NCBI GenBank assembly: GCA_947591175.1
Contig: CANQDB010000054.1
Span: forward strand, 1 to 8,939
Direction of reading: 5' to 3'
Length of the DNA: 8,939 bases
Source: an uncultured Bacilli bacterium
GTDB taxonomy: Bacteria > Bacillota_I > Bacilli_A > RF39 > UBA660
In this document: piece after piece, positions 1 to 5,245 of the stretch
Position numbering within the stretch: the first letter of the stretch is position 1
Layout: each line of letters starts with the position of its first letter
Notes under the pieces: model-generated
Told to the model about the DNA's origin: nothing
Database searches by the model: none
The model's input: the letters and a program-made list of their open reading frames with translations, nothing else
Made by a program: the position numbers and the translations under genes

Positions 1-17
1 TGTAGGAGGTGAAAATC

Positions 18-227
18 ATGAACAACAATACAAATTCAATGAAAATGAGAGTACCTGGTGCTAAACAAGCTATCGATAAGATGAAATACGAAATCGCTAA
101 CGAATTTGGTGTTAATTTAGGACCAGATGCTACTAGCCGTGCTAACGGATCTGTTGGTGGTGAAATCACAAGACGTTTAGTTCAAAACGGAATGAACCAA
201 ATCAGTGGAAGTTATATGAATAAATAA
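18..227 (+). CDS. alpha/beta-type small acid-soluble spore protein (SASP)
   Basis: A 69-residue protein of the family that coats and protects DNA in the dormant spore core and is degraded at germination. The family signature is clear: KMKYEIANEFGV (about residues 22-33), followed by DATSRANGSVGGEITRRLV (about 37-55), the DNA-binding region. EIANE fits the site cut by the germination protease GPR. Length is typical (60-75 residues). I chose ATG at 18 because AGGAGG lies at 4-9, 8 bases upstream. A GTG at 9 would overlap that ribosome binding site, so it is rejected. The promoter lies outside the window; in this family it is normally read by the forespore sigma factor G (inference). A strong terminator follows, so the gene is monocistronic at its 3' end. 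Confidence 0.96.
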   Translation: MNNNTNSMKMRVPGAKQAIDKMKYEIANEFGVNLGPDATSRANGSVGGEITRRLVQNGMNQISGSYMNK

Positions 228-244
228 TTAAATTTATGTAACTT

Positions 245-272
245 AGAAGACAGGGTAGCCTGTCTTCTTTTT
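245..272 (+). terminator. intrinsic terminator of the SASP gene
   Basis: A perfect 10-bp stem, AGAAGACAGG (245-254) and CCTGTCTTCT (259-268), closes a GTAG loop and runs into TTTT. It lies 18 bases after the SASP stop. Confidence 0.93.
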
Positions 273-280
273 GGCTTCAC

Positions 281-309
281 TTGAAATAAAAGGTCGATTA
301 TAGTATGAT
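281..309 (+). promoter_or_regulatory. sigma-A type promoter for the glycosyltransferase
   Basis: TTGAAA (281-286) and TATGAT (304-309) are separated by 17 bases. A ribosome binding site GAGGTG (317-322) and the ATG at 330 follow closely, giving a short leader. Confidence 0.7.
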
Positions 310-329
310 ATGTAACGAGGTGTAGCAGT

Positions 330-1361
330 ATGGAAAAGCCTAAACTTTCCATCATTATTCCGATGTGGAATTCTAGTTCTTTCATTATTCCTTGCCTAAA
401 AACAGTCGTCGGATACGATGATGTCGAAGTTATTGTTGTCGATGATGGTAGTAAAGATAATTCAGTCTCCGTTGTTAAAGATTTTTTCAAGCAACACAAT
501 GGAAATTATCATGTTTTTAAAAGACCGCATCAAGGGATTAGTTTAACTAGACGTTTTGGAATTAGTAAGAGTCACTCTGATTACATAGCTTTTTTAGATA
601 GTGATGATAGGATGAATATTCCAAATTACCTCTATCTATTAAATCAGATGAAAAAACATCGAGTTGAAGTTGGTATGGGACGTGTTTCGTCGGGAACAAA
701 CCATTTTAAGATTCCCTCTATTAATTTAAAATTTGGAGAACAAGTTATCGACATAAAAAAAGATAAACATATTCTTTCATCTTTCCTTACTTTAATTACT
801 GCTAAGATTTGGAAGAAGGATTTATTAAAATATTACGATTCTAATGGCAGTGCTAACGAAGATGTCGAATGTGTTCCATTTATGCTTGCCAAAGCTAACA
901 AGGTCTATGCTACGAATAAAGTAATTTATCAAAGAATCAATCGAAAAGGTTCTACTTCTTTAATAGATATTTGTAATGTTAGTACAGGTAAATCTATAAA
1001 AAATACAGTCTATCCACTTATGGCTTTAAAACAAAGATTTAGTGATAATGGTTTGTACGAATACTATAAACAAGAAGTTGATGCAATATGTATGAAACAT
1101 CTTTTTGAAAGACTTTTTAATATAAGGTTTTCTCATAATTTAAAAAATAAAAAAGAAACTGAAAAAATAGTAATTCAAATATTAACTAAAGTAGTTCCTG
1201 ATTTTAAAGAAAATATTCACTTTCTAAATAAGTTTAAACGAATGGAATTACCTGACTATTTATTCTATCGTTTTGCTAGGAAAAAGGTGCGTTTGATTGA
1301 GAAGACTGACTTGTCGATTGAAGAATTGATTTCTTTATATGAGAAAAGTGTAAGTTCTTAA
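330..1361 (+). CDS. family 2 glycosyltransferase
   Basis: A 343-residue GT-A fold glycosyltransferase that would move a sugar from a nucleotide-sugar donor to an unknown acceptor, probably a surface or cell-wall polymer. The N-terminal half carries the family marks: LSIIIPMWN (6-14), the nucleotide-binding VVDDGS (36-41) and the metal-binding DSDD (90-93). ANEDVECVPF (175-184) is the usual region of the catalytic base, followed by the common QRINRKGSTS pattern (201-210). The last 130 residues are basic and lysine-rich, without a membrane segment that I can see, and resemble no domain I know. It has its own promoter and stands alone between terminator-bounded units. Neighbours do not reveal the substrate, since no polysaccharide cluster surrounds it. 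Family assignment is certain; substrate is unknown. Confidence 0.9.
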   Translation: MEKPKLSIIIPMWNSSSFIIPCLKTVVGYDDVEVIVVDDGSKDNSVSVVKDFFKQHNGNYHVFKRPHQGISLTRRFGISKSHSDYIAFLDSDDRMNIPNYLYLLNQMKKHRVEVGMGRVSSGTNHFKIPSINLKFGEQVIDIKKDKHILSSFLTLITAKIWKKDLLKYYDSNGSANEDVECVPFMLAKANKVYATNKVIYQRINRKGSTSLIDICNVSTGKSIKNTVYPLMALKQRFSDNGLYEYYKQEVDAICMKHLFERLFNIRFSHNLKNKKETEKIVIQILTKVVPDFKENIHFLNKFKRMELPDYLFYRFARKKVRLIEKTDLSIEELISLYEKSVSS

Positions 1362-1392
1362 AAATTTGTTTTTAAAAATCAAAGGAATATAG

Positions 1393-1421
1393 TATAATTA
1401 ACAAGTGAGGAGTGTGTCACT
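1393..1421 (+). promoter_or_regulatory. ackA -10 element and leader hairpin with the ribosome binding site in its loop
   Basis: TATAAT at 1393-1398 is a perfect -10; the -35 is poor (TTTTAA at 1370-1375, 17 bases upstream). The leader is only about 20 nt. AGTGA (1404-1408) and TCACT (1417-1421) can form a 5-bp stem whose loop GGAGTGTG holds much of the ribosome binding site (GAGGAG, 1407-1412) directly before the ATG at 1422. Pairing may tune initiation; this is inference. No clear CcpA cre site is visible. Confidence 0.5.
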
Positions 1422-2600
1422 ATGAAAGTTTTAGCGGTTAATGCAGGTAGTTCATCTTTAAAGTTTCAAGTGTATGAAATGCCTGAAGAAAAAGTATTAA
1501 TTTCTGGTCTATTTGAAAGAATTGGAATCGACGGAAGTTATACCATTAAATATCAAGGTGAAAAAAATAAGAAGGATGTTTCTTTACCTACGCACAAAGA
1601 AGCTGTGCAAATCTTAATCGAAGAATTAAAAAATTATCATGTTGTCGAAGATATGGCCGAACTTAAAGGAGTAGGTCATAGAGTTGTACATGGTGGAGAT
1701 AAGTATGCCGATTCAGTTTTAATTACGGATGAAGTAGTTAAAGTATTAGAAGACTTAGTACCTTTAGCACCACTTCATAACCCTGCTAATATTACGGTTA
1801 TAAATGTTTTCCGTGAGTTAGTTCCTGAAGCTACCCAAGTAGCAGTATTTGATACGGGATTTCATCAAACTATGCCAATTGAGAATTATTTGTATCCGGT
1901 TCCTTATGAATGGTATGAAAAATATAGTGTTAGAAAGTATGGTTTCCATGGAACAAGTCATAAGTACGTATCAAAGCGTTGCCAAGAATTATTAGGTAAG
2001 GATGATGCCAAGATTATCGTTTGTCATATCGGAAATGGTGGTAGTATCAGTGCTATCAAAGATGGAAAATGTATCGATACTTCAATGGGCTTAAGTCCTA
2101 ATGCTGGTATCATGATGGGAACACGTGCTGGAGATATTGATTCTTCAATGATTTTATATATGAAAAATAATGCTGGTATGAGTGTTGAAGAAATCGATAA
2201 CGCTCTTAATAAAAAGAGTGGACTTTTAGGTATCAGTGGTGTCAGTAGTGATTCTCGTGATATCGAAGATGGTGTTAAAGAGGGGAATGAACGTTGTGCT
2301 TTAGCTCAAAAGATGTATGTTCGAAAGATCGTTAACTATATTGCCCAGTATTATGTTTTGTTGGGTGGAGCCGACGCTATTTGCTTTACCGCTGGAGTTG
2401 GAGAAAACTCGAAAGGTACAAGAAGTGATATTATTTCTTCTCTTGCTTGTTTAGGTATCAAAATTGATCCAGTTAAGAACGATGTTCGTGGGGAAGAAAC
2501 TTTAATAAGTACTGAGGACTCTACTTGCAAGGTTTATATTATTCCAACTGACGAAGAAGTAATGATTGCAAGAGATACTTATGCCTTTGCTCAAAAATAA
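1422..2600 (+). CDS. ackA: acetate kinase (canonical copy)
   Basis: A 392-residue cytoplasmic acetate kinase, interconverting acetate plus ATP with acetyl phosphate plus ADP. In fermenters it usually runs toward ATP formation with phosphotransacetylase. Full length for the family. Visible landmarks: VNAGSSSLKF (6-15, with Asn7), GHRVVHGG (85-92, Arg87), LHN (118-120, His119), VFDTGFHQT (142-150, Asp144), YGFHGTSH (173-180, His176), GTRAGD (233-238, Arg235), GVGENS (325-330) and PTDEEVMIAR (375-384, Glu379). By alignment to the Methanosarcina thermophila enzyme these are the catalytic and nucleotide-binding residues. The acetate pocket residues Val89, Leu118, Phe175 and Pro226 are all present. 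No pta gene is in the window. No terminator is seen directly after it. Confidence 0.97.
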   Translation: MKVLAVNAGSSSLKFQVYEMPEEKVLISGLFERIGIDGSYTIKYQGEKNKKDVSLPTHKEAVQILIEELKNYHVVEDMAELKGVGHRVVHGGDKYADSVLITDEVVKVLEDLVPLAPLHNPANITVINVFRELVPEATQVAVFDTGFHQTMPIENYLYPVPYEWYEKYSVRKYGFHGTSHKYVSKRCQELLGKDDAKIIVCHIGNGGSISAIKDGKCIDTSMGLSPNAGIMMGTRAGDIDSSMILYMKNNAGMSVEEIDNALNKKSGLLGISGVSSDSRDIEDGVKEGNERCALAQKMYVRKIVNYIAQYYVLLGGADAICFTAGVGENSKGTRSDIISSLACLGIKIDPVKNDVRGEETLISTEDSTCKVYIIPTDEEVMIARDTYAFAQK

Positions 2601-2607
2601 ATAATTT

Positions 2608-2638
2608 TTGTGATTTTTTAACTATCTTGTAGTATAAT
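2608..2638 (+). promoter_or_regulatory. candidate promoter of the plus-strand small RNA
   Basis: TATAAT at 2633-2638 is a perfect -10; the best -35 is TTGTGA (2608-2613) with a long 19-base spacer. A second overlapping TATAAT starts at 2638. Transcription would start near 2645-2650, at the foot of the 5' hairpin. It lies just after the ackA stop, so readthrough from ackA is also possible. Confidence 0.5.
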
Positions 2639-2660
2639 ATAATTAGCAAGAGGAGCTTGC

Positions 2661-2699
2661 TAGAAGTGTAATGAGAAAATGTAGATATTTTTCTATTTG
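2661..2699 (+). repeat. direct repeat DR1 (inside the small RNA)
   Basis: Matches 2829-2867 in the same orientation. In the 31-base core (2669-2699) 27 positions are identical. The four differences (2681, 2684, 2688, 2691) are G here for A there, or T here for C there. Because the second copy is transcribed from the other strand, DR1 RNA can pair with all 31 toxin-mRNA positions, using four G-U pairs. The flank 2661-2668 adds four identities, two more G-U-compatible differences and two true mismatches. Confidence 0.8.
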
Positions 2700-2716
2700 A
2701 AATTTATTTACTATCT

Positions 2717-2754
2717 AAAAAAGGAACGTACCTAGGCTCAAGAAGGTACTTTCC
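2717..2754 (-). terminator. intrinsic terminator of the minus-strand toxin unit
   Basis: On the minus strand GGAAAGTACCT (2754-2744) pairs with AGGTACGTTCC (2733-2723), 10 of 11 positions, and is followed directly by TTTTTT (2722-2717). The loop is TCTTGAGCCT. On the plus strand the same sequence forms a hairpin without a T tract. It therefore terminates leftward transcription. Confidence 0.82.
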
Positions 2755-2755
2755 C
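2723..2755 (+). repeat. left arm of a long imperfect inverted repeat
   Basis: Inverted counterpart at 2901-2929. Shared blocks are GGAACGT, CCTAG, GAAGGTACTTT and CCC, about 26 matching positions, with a one-base and an about five-base length difference inside. The arm is also a self-complementary hairpin. Confidence 0.8.
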
Positions 2756-2768
2756 TATAATGGTGATT

Positions 2769-2796
2769 GTACCTACTTAAAAAGTGGGTACTTTTT
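2769..2796 (+). terminator. intrinsic terminator of the plus-strand small RNA
   Basis: GTACCTACTT (2769-2778) pairs with AAGTGGGTAC (2782-2791), ten pairs including one U-G, around an AAA loop. TTTTT (2792-2796) follows. Confidence 0.88.
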
Positions 2797-2801
2797 AATT
2801 A

Positions 2802-2873
2802 TTATAATTTTATAAGGATTACAATAATTAGTAAGATAATGAGAAAATATAAATACTTCTCTATTTGTCTCAT
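2802..2873 (-). CDS. candidate type I toxin: 23-residue single-membrane-segment peptide
   Basis: A very short frame whose product begins MRQIEK, continues with the hydrophobic run YLYFLIILLIIVILI and ends KL. It has a charged N-terminus, one membrane span and a basic tail, the usual shape of small membrane-acting type I toxins. The start at 2873 is chosen because AGAAAGG-GGG at 2891-2881 differs by one wobble-compatible base from the perfect anti-Shine-Dalgarno partner and stands 7 bases upstream. An ATG at 2879 would be too close. The binding site can be hidden: TTCCCC (2906-2901) can pair with GGGGGG (2886-2881). Codons from the third onward lie in the repeat targeted by the plus-strand RNA. 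It is unlike Fst, BsrG or TxpA as I know them. AT-rich DNA can give hydrophobic frames by chance, so the case rests on the strong binding site, terminator and antisense layout. Confidence 0.55.
   Translation of the reverse strand: MRQIEKYLYFLIILLIIVILIKL
2829..2867 (+). repeat. direct repeat DR2 (antisense to the toxin start)
   Basis: Second copy of the 2661-2699 repeat. On the minus strand it forms the early codons of the 23-residue peptide, beginning 4 bases after its ATG. Further left, 2824-2836 resembles the start of the small RNA (ATAATTAG then C or T then AAGA), but without the 3' arm of the 5' hairpin. Confidence 0.78.
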
Positions 2874-2880
2874 ATACATA

Positions 2881-2906
2881 CCCCCCTTTCTATTAAGATT
2901 GGGGAA
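2881..2906 (-). promoter_or_regulatory. toxin ribosome binding site and sequestering hairpin
   Basis: On the minus strand AAAGGGGGG (2889-2881) is an extended Shine-Dalgarno sequence with one G replacing A. TTCCCC (2906-2901) upstream can pair with GGGGGG (2886-2881), four G-C and two G-U pairs, hiding it in the messenger. Confidence 0.55.
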
Positions 2907-2929
2907 AAGTACCTTCACTAGGACGTTCC
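2901..2929 (-). repeat. right arm of the long imperfect inverted repeat
   Basis: Reverse complement of the blocks at 2723-2755. It sits at the 5' end of the predicted toxin messenger, so the messenger's two ends can pair. Confidence 0.8.
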
Positions 2930-2930
2930 A

Positions 2931-2936
2931 ATTATA
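2931..2936 (-). promoter_or_regulatory. -10 element for the toxin transcript
   Basis: On the minus strand TATAAT (2936-2931) is a perfect -10; an overlapping TAATAT starts at 2939. No good -35 is found 16-18 bases upstream (AAGACC is the best available), so the promoter is only partly supported. Confidence 0.38.
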
Positions 2937-2959
2937 TTATTCGCAAAAAGTATGGTCTT

Positions 2960-2988
2960 TTCTTAAAAATTTGTTTCTAAAAATAAAA
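2960..2988 (+). repeat. AT-rich repeat also found before the first ackA
   Basis: Matches 1355-1383 at 27 of 29 positions (TTCTTAAAAATTTGTTT then TAAAAAT). The upstream copy contains a 7-bp A/T-only stem, TTAAAAA and TTTTTAA. Composition is simple, so shared ancestry is likely but not proven. Confidence 0.5.
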
Positions 2989-2990
2989 AT

Positions 2991-3015
2991 GTCTTATCTT
3001 TTGTAAGATGTTTTT
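2991..3015 (+). terminator. weak terminator-like hairpin before the second ackA promoter
   Basis: ATCTT (2996-3000) and AAGAT (3005-3009) around TTGT, or GTCTTA (2991-2996) with TAAGAT (3004-3009), followed by GTTTTT. Only 5-6 weak pairs. It may insulate the second ackA from upstream transcription. Confidence 0.35.
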
Positions 3016-3021
3016 CTTTGT

Positions 3022-3049
3022 TTGCAAAATAAGTACTTTATGTTAAAAT
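3022..3049 (+). promoter_or_regulatory. extended -10 promoter of the second ackA operon
   Basis: TTGCAA (3022-3027), 16-base spacer, TAAAAT (3044-3049) with the extended TG at 3041-3042. The leader is about 20 nt, with ribosome binding site AAAGAGGT before the ATG at 3078. Confidence 0.68.
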
Positions 3050-3077
3050 AGAAGTGAATTAGAAAGAGGTTACGTCT

Positions 3078-4256
3078 ATGAAAATAATGTCTGTAAACGC
3101 TGGAAGTAGTTCCTTTAAATTCAGCCTTTTTGAAATGGAAAGGGAGGAAGTTCTAATTTCAGGTGTCTTTGAACGTATCGGTATCGAAGGTGGAAGTTAT
3201 ACTTTAAAATATCAAGGTGAAAAGATAACTCAAGAAGTTGTTTTACCTAATCATTTAGAGGCTGTTCGCATCTTGATTGAAAAATTAATTCAAGTAGGAG
3301 TAATCTCATCTTTAGATGAAATTCAAGGTATTGGGCATCGAATTGTGAATGGTGGCGAAAAATATAAAGAATCTACTCTTATCGATGATGAAGTTTTACA
3401 AGAAGTGCTTCGGATTAAAGATTTAGCACCATTACATAATCCAGTTGAAGTAGAAGTTATAACGGCCTTTCAAAAGGAGTTACCTAATGTTCCAATGGTT
3501 GCAGTCTTCGATACATCTTTTCATCAAACGATGGAAGAAGAAAAGTACTTGTATCCAGTTCCTTATAAATGGTATCAAAAATATGGGGTTCGGAAATATG
3601 GAGCCCATGGAACAAGTCACAGGTATATTACTGAAAAAATTAGTAAAGAACTAAATAACGATCATTTACGAATTATTTCTTGCCATATTGGAAATGGTGC
3701 TAGTATTTGTGCGATTAAAGATAAAAAATGTATAGATACATCGATGGGTTTCACTCCTTTAGCAGGAGTCATGATGGGTACACGTTCAGGAGATATCGAT
3801 CCATCGATTATTCCGTATATTATGGAAAAAGAGGATACAGATATTAACGAAGTTATGCGCATGTTAAATAAAGAATCCGGTCTTTTAGGTATGAGTGGAA
3901 AATCTAATGATACGAGAGATTTGATTGCTTTGGCCAACGAAGGCGACAAGGCTTCTAATTTGGCTCTAGAAAAGTATGTATCTTGTCTTGTAAATTACAT
4001 AGGCCAGTATTATGTTACTTTAGGTGGAGTAGATGTCATTTGTTTTACGGCTGGAGTTGGAGAAAACTCATTCTATATTCGTGAAAAAATAATGGAACGT
4101 TTAGCAGTTCTTGGAATTGTATGTGACTTAGATAAGAATAGAAATACGATAGCAACTTTTGCTAAAATAAGTAGTCCAACTTCAAAAATAGATGTTTATG
4201 TAGTACCGACTGATGAAGAATTGATGATTGCTAGGGATACTGTAGCACTCATTTAG
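3078..4256 (+). CDS. ackA: acetate kinase family paralogue with altered acyl pocket
   Basis: A second 392-residue acetate/short-chain acyl kinase, clearly paralogous to the copy ending at 2600. Catalytic landmarks are kept: VNAGSSSFKF (6-15), GHR with Arg88, LHN with His120, VFDTSFHQT (143-151), His177, GTRSGD (Arg236), GVGENS and PTDEELMIAR (377-386). Two conserved positions differ. VHGG is VNGG (Asn91), and YGFHGTSH is YGAHGTSH (Ala176). The latter matches Phe179 of the Methanosarcina enzyme, one of four residues lining the acetate methyl pocket (Val93, Leu122, Phe179, Pro232). The other three are kept (Val90, Leu119, Pro227). A bigger pocket suggests propionate or a longer acid as substrate (inference). 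The gene starts an operon: the DHH gene follows after 14 bases. Confidence 0.93.
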   Translation: MKIMSVNAGSSSFKFSLFEMEREEVLISGVFERIGIEGGSYTLKYQGEKITQEVVLPNHLEAVRILIEKLIQVGVISSLDEIQGIGHRIVNGGEKYKESTLIDDEVLQEVLRIKDLAPLHNPVEVEVITAFQKELPNVPMVAVFDTSFHQTMEEEKYLYPVPYKWYQKYGVRKYGAHGTSHRYITEKISKELNNDHLRIISCHIGNGASICAIKDKKCIDTSMGFTPLAGVMMGTRSGDIDPSIIPYIMEKEDTDINEVMRMLNKESGLLGMSGKSNDTRDLIALANEGDKASNLALEKYVSCLVNYIGQYYVTLGGVDVICFTAGVGENSFYIREKIMERLAVLGIVCDLDKNRNTIATFAKISSPTSKIDVYVVPTDEELMIARDTVALI

Positions 4257-4270
4257 ATAGGAATGATTCT

Positions 4271-5245
4271 ATGTATAAAAAAATATTTAGATTAATTAAA
4301 AAGTACCCAACTATCGTCATTGCTAGGCATATTGGGGTAGATCCTGATGCGATGGGAAGTCAACTGGCTTTAAAAGAAGCAATTACGCTTACTTTCCCCG
4401 AAAAAAAGGTCTATGCGATTGGTAATGGGAGTTCAAAGTTTACATATATAGGTAAGATGGATAAGTTCGAAGAACCGACGGATAAAGCTTTATTAATTGT
4501 TTTAGATACTCCTGATAAAAAGAGAATTGATTCGGCGGATCCTACTAAGTACGAAGCTTGTATTAAAATAGATCATCATCCTTATATGGAAACTTTTGGT
4601 GAAGTCGAGTGGATCGATGAAACTGCCAGTAGTGCATCTCAATTAGTTATAGAACTTTTATTTAACACGAAATTAGAGATGAACGAACATATTGCTCGTA
4701 ATCTCTTTATCGGTTTAGTATCTGATACTAATAGGTTTTCTTTTAGAAATTCGACCCCTAAAACATTTAGACTAGTCGCAGATCTATTAGAAAAGTATCC
4801 TTTGGATATCGAAAAAATTTATCAAGAAATTTATATGCGTCCTTTAAACGAGTTTCGCTTGCAAGGCTACATTGCTGAAAATTTGACAATTACCGATCAT
4901 GGAGTCGCTTATATAAAGTTAACTAACGATATTTTAACCAAGTTTAATACGGATGCGGGAGCAGCCGGTAACATCGTCAATAATTTTAATTACGTCGAGG
5001 ATTACTTAGTTTGGCTTACAGTTTCTGAGGATGTTAAAAACGAATTGTTTAAGGTTAACATTCGTTCACGTGGTCCAGTTATTAATTTTATTGCCGAGAA
5101 GTACAATGGTGGAGGTCATGCCTTTGCATCTGGTGCAAGAGTTCATACGATGGATGAAGTTGACTCTCTTATCGAAGAATTAGATGGAGTTACTAAGAAA
5201 TATATTGAGGATTTGGAAAAGAGGTGTTCTCATGAAGATAAATAA
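4271..5245 (+). CDS. nrnA: DHH/DHHA1 phosphoesterase, NrnA-like oligoribonuclease/pAp phosphatase
   Basis: A 324-residue two-domain phosphoesterase. The DHH domain shows the metal-binding HIGVDPDAMGS (about 20-30), VLDT (about 77-80) and IDHHPY (about 96-101), then GLVSDTNRFSF (about 148-158). The DHHA1 domain ends with the substrate-binding GGGHAFASGA (about 281-290). Architecture and length match NrnA/YtqI, which degrades 2-5-nt RNAs and dephosphorylates 3',5'-pAp. Close relatives act on cyclic-di-AMP breakdown products (pApA), so the exact substrate is open. AGGA at 4259-4262 serves the ATG. The last 14 bases overlap ysxC, indicating coupled translation. Confidence 0.88.
   Translation: MYKKIFRLIKKYPTIVIARHIGVDPDAMGSQLALKEAITLTFPEKKVYAIGNGSSKFTYIGKMDKFEEPTDKALLIVLDTPDKKRIDSADPTKYEACIKIDHHPYMETFGEVEWIDETASSASQLVIELLFNTKLEMNEHIARNLFIGLVSDTNRFSFRNSTPKTFRLVADLLEKYPLDIEKIYQEIYMRPLNEFRLQGYIAENLTITDHGVAYIKLTNDILTKFNTDAGAAGNIVNNFNYVEDYLVWLTVSEDVKNELFKVNIRSRGPVINFIAEKYNGGGHAFASGARVHTMDEVDSLIEELDGVTKKYIEDLEKRCSHEDK

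Larger units (their letters stand above)
2645..2797 (+). ncRNA. candidate antitoxin RNA of a type I toxin-antitoxin locus
   Basis: A predicted RNA of about 150 nt, bounded by the promoter at 2633-2638 and the intrinsic terminator at 2769-2796. It is convergent to the minus-strand toxin transcript and overlaps its 3' part by about 80 nt. Three structural parts are visible. A 5' hairpin has TTAGCAAG and CTTGCTAG arms (2643-2650 and 2656-2663) around an AGGAG loop. A repeat segment (2661-2699) can pair with the beginning of the toxin reading frame. Two GTACCT-type hairpins (2723-2754 and 2769-2791) close the 3' half. A 9-codon frame at 2671-2700 lies inside the repeat but lacks a well-placed ribosome binding site. 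An alternative reading is an attenuated leader of the second ackA, but that gene has its own promoter. No known RNA family is recognised. Confidence 0.52.
2717..2924 (-). other. predicted toxin mRNA with 5'-3' fold-back
   Basis: About 208 nt, from a -10 element at 2936-2931 to the terminator at 2754-2717. Its 5' end (2929-2901) and 3' end (2755-2723) are complementary. The helix comprises GGAACGT with ACGTTCC, CCTAG with CTAGG, GAAGGTACTTT with AAAGTACCTTC and CCC with GGG, with small bulges. If the start is at 2924 the first few bases are lost but most of the helix remains. Such 5'-3' pairing that silences the full-length messenger is known from type I toxins such as hok and fst. The transcript is inferred. 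Confidence 0.5.

Noticed and set aside
9..17. GTG start at 9 for the spore protein
   Set aside because: It overlaps the AGGAGG ribosome binding site; ATG at 18 has ideal spacing and gives the usual family N-terminus.
2671..2700. Nine-codon frame MRKCRYFSI, echoed as MRKYKYFSI at 2839, suggesting a leader peptide
   Set aside because: No Shine-Dalgarno sequence at proper distance in either copy, and the repeat is better explained by antisense pairing, since all core differences keep G-U pairs on the opposite transcript.
2640..2800. Known riboswitch or T-box leader for the second ackA
   Set aside because: I find none of the conserved cores (T-box UGGNACC, purine, preQ1, fluoride, ykkC, yybP). 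The downstream gene is nearly 300 bases away and has its own promoter.
2881..2904. CCCCCC and GGGG as a plus-strand hairpin or G-quadruplex element
   Set aside because: Too few G runs for a quadruplex; the pairing makes more sense on the minus strand as a hairpin hiding the toxin ribosome binding site.
2767..3006. 79-residue open frame on the plus strand
   Set aside because: No ribosome binding site, runs through a terminator and both repeat arms, and has the amino-acid make-up of translated AT-rich noncoding DNA.
5184..5231. N-terminal extension of YsxC from 5184
   Set aside because: Adds 16 residues not seen in the family and lies deep in the upstream gene; ATG at 5232 has a good binding site.
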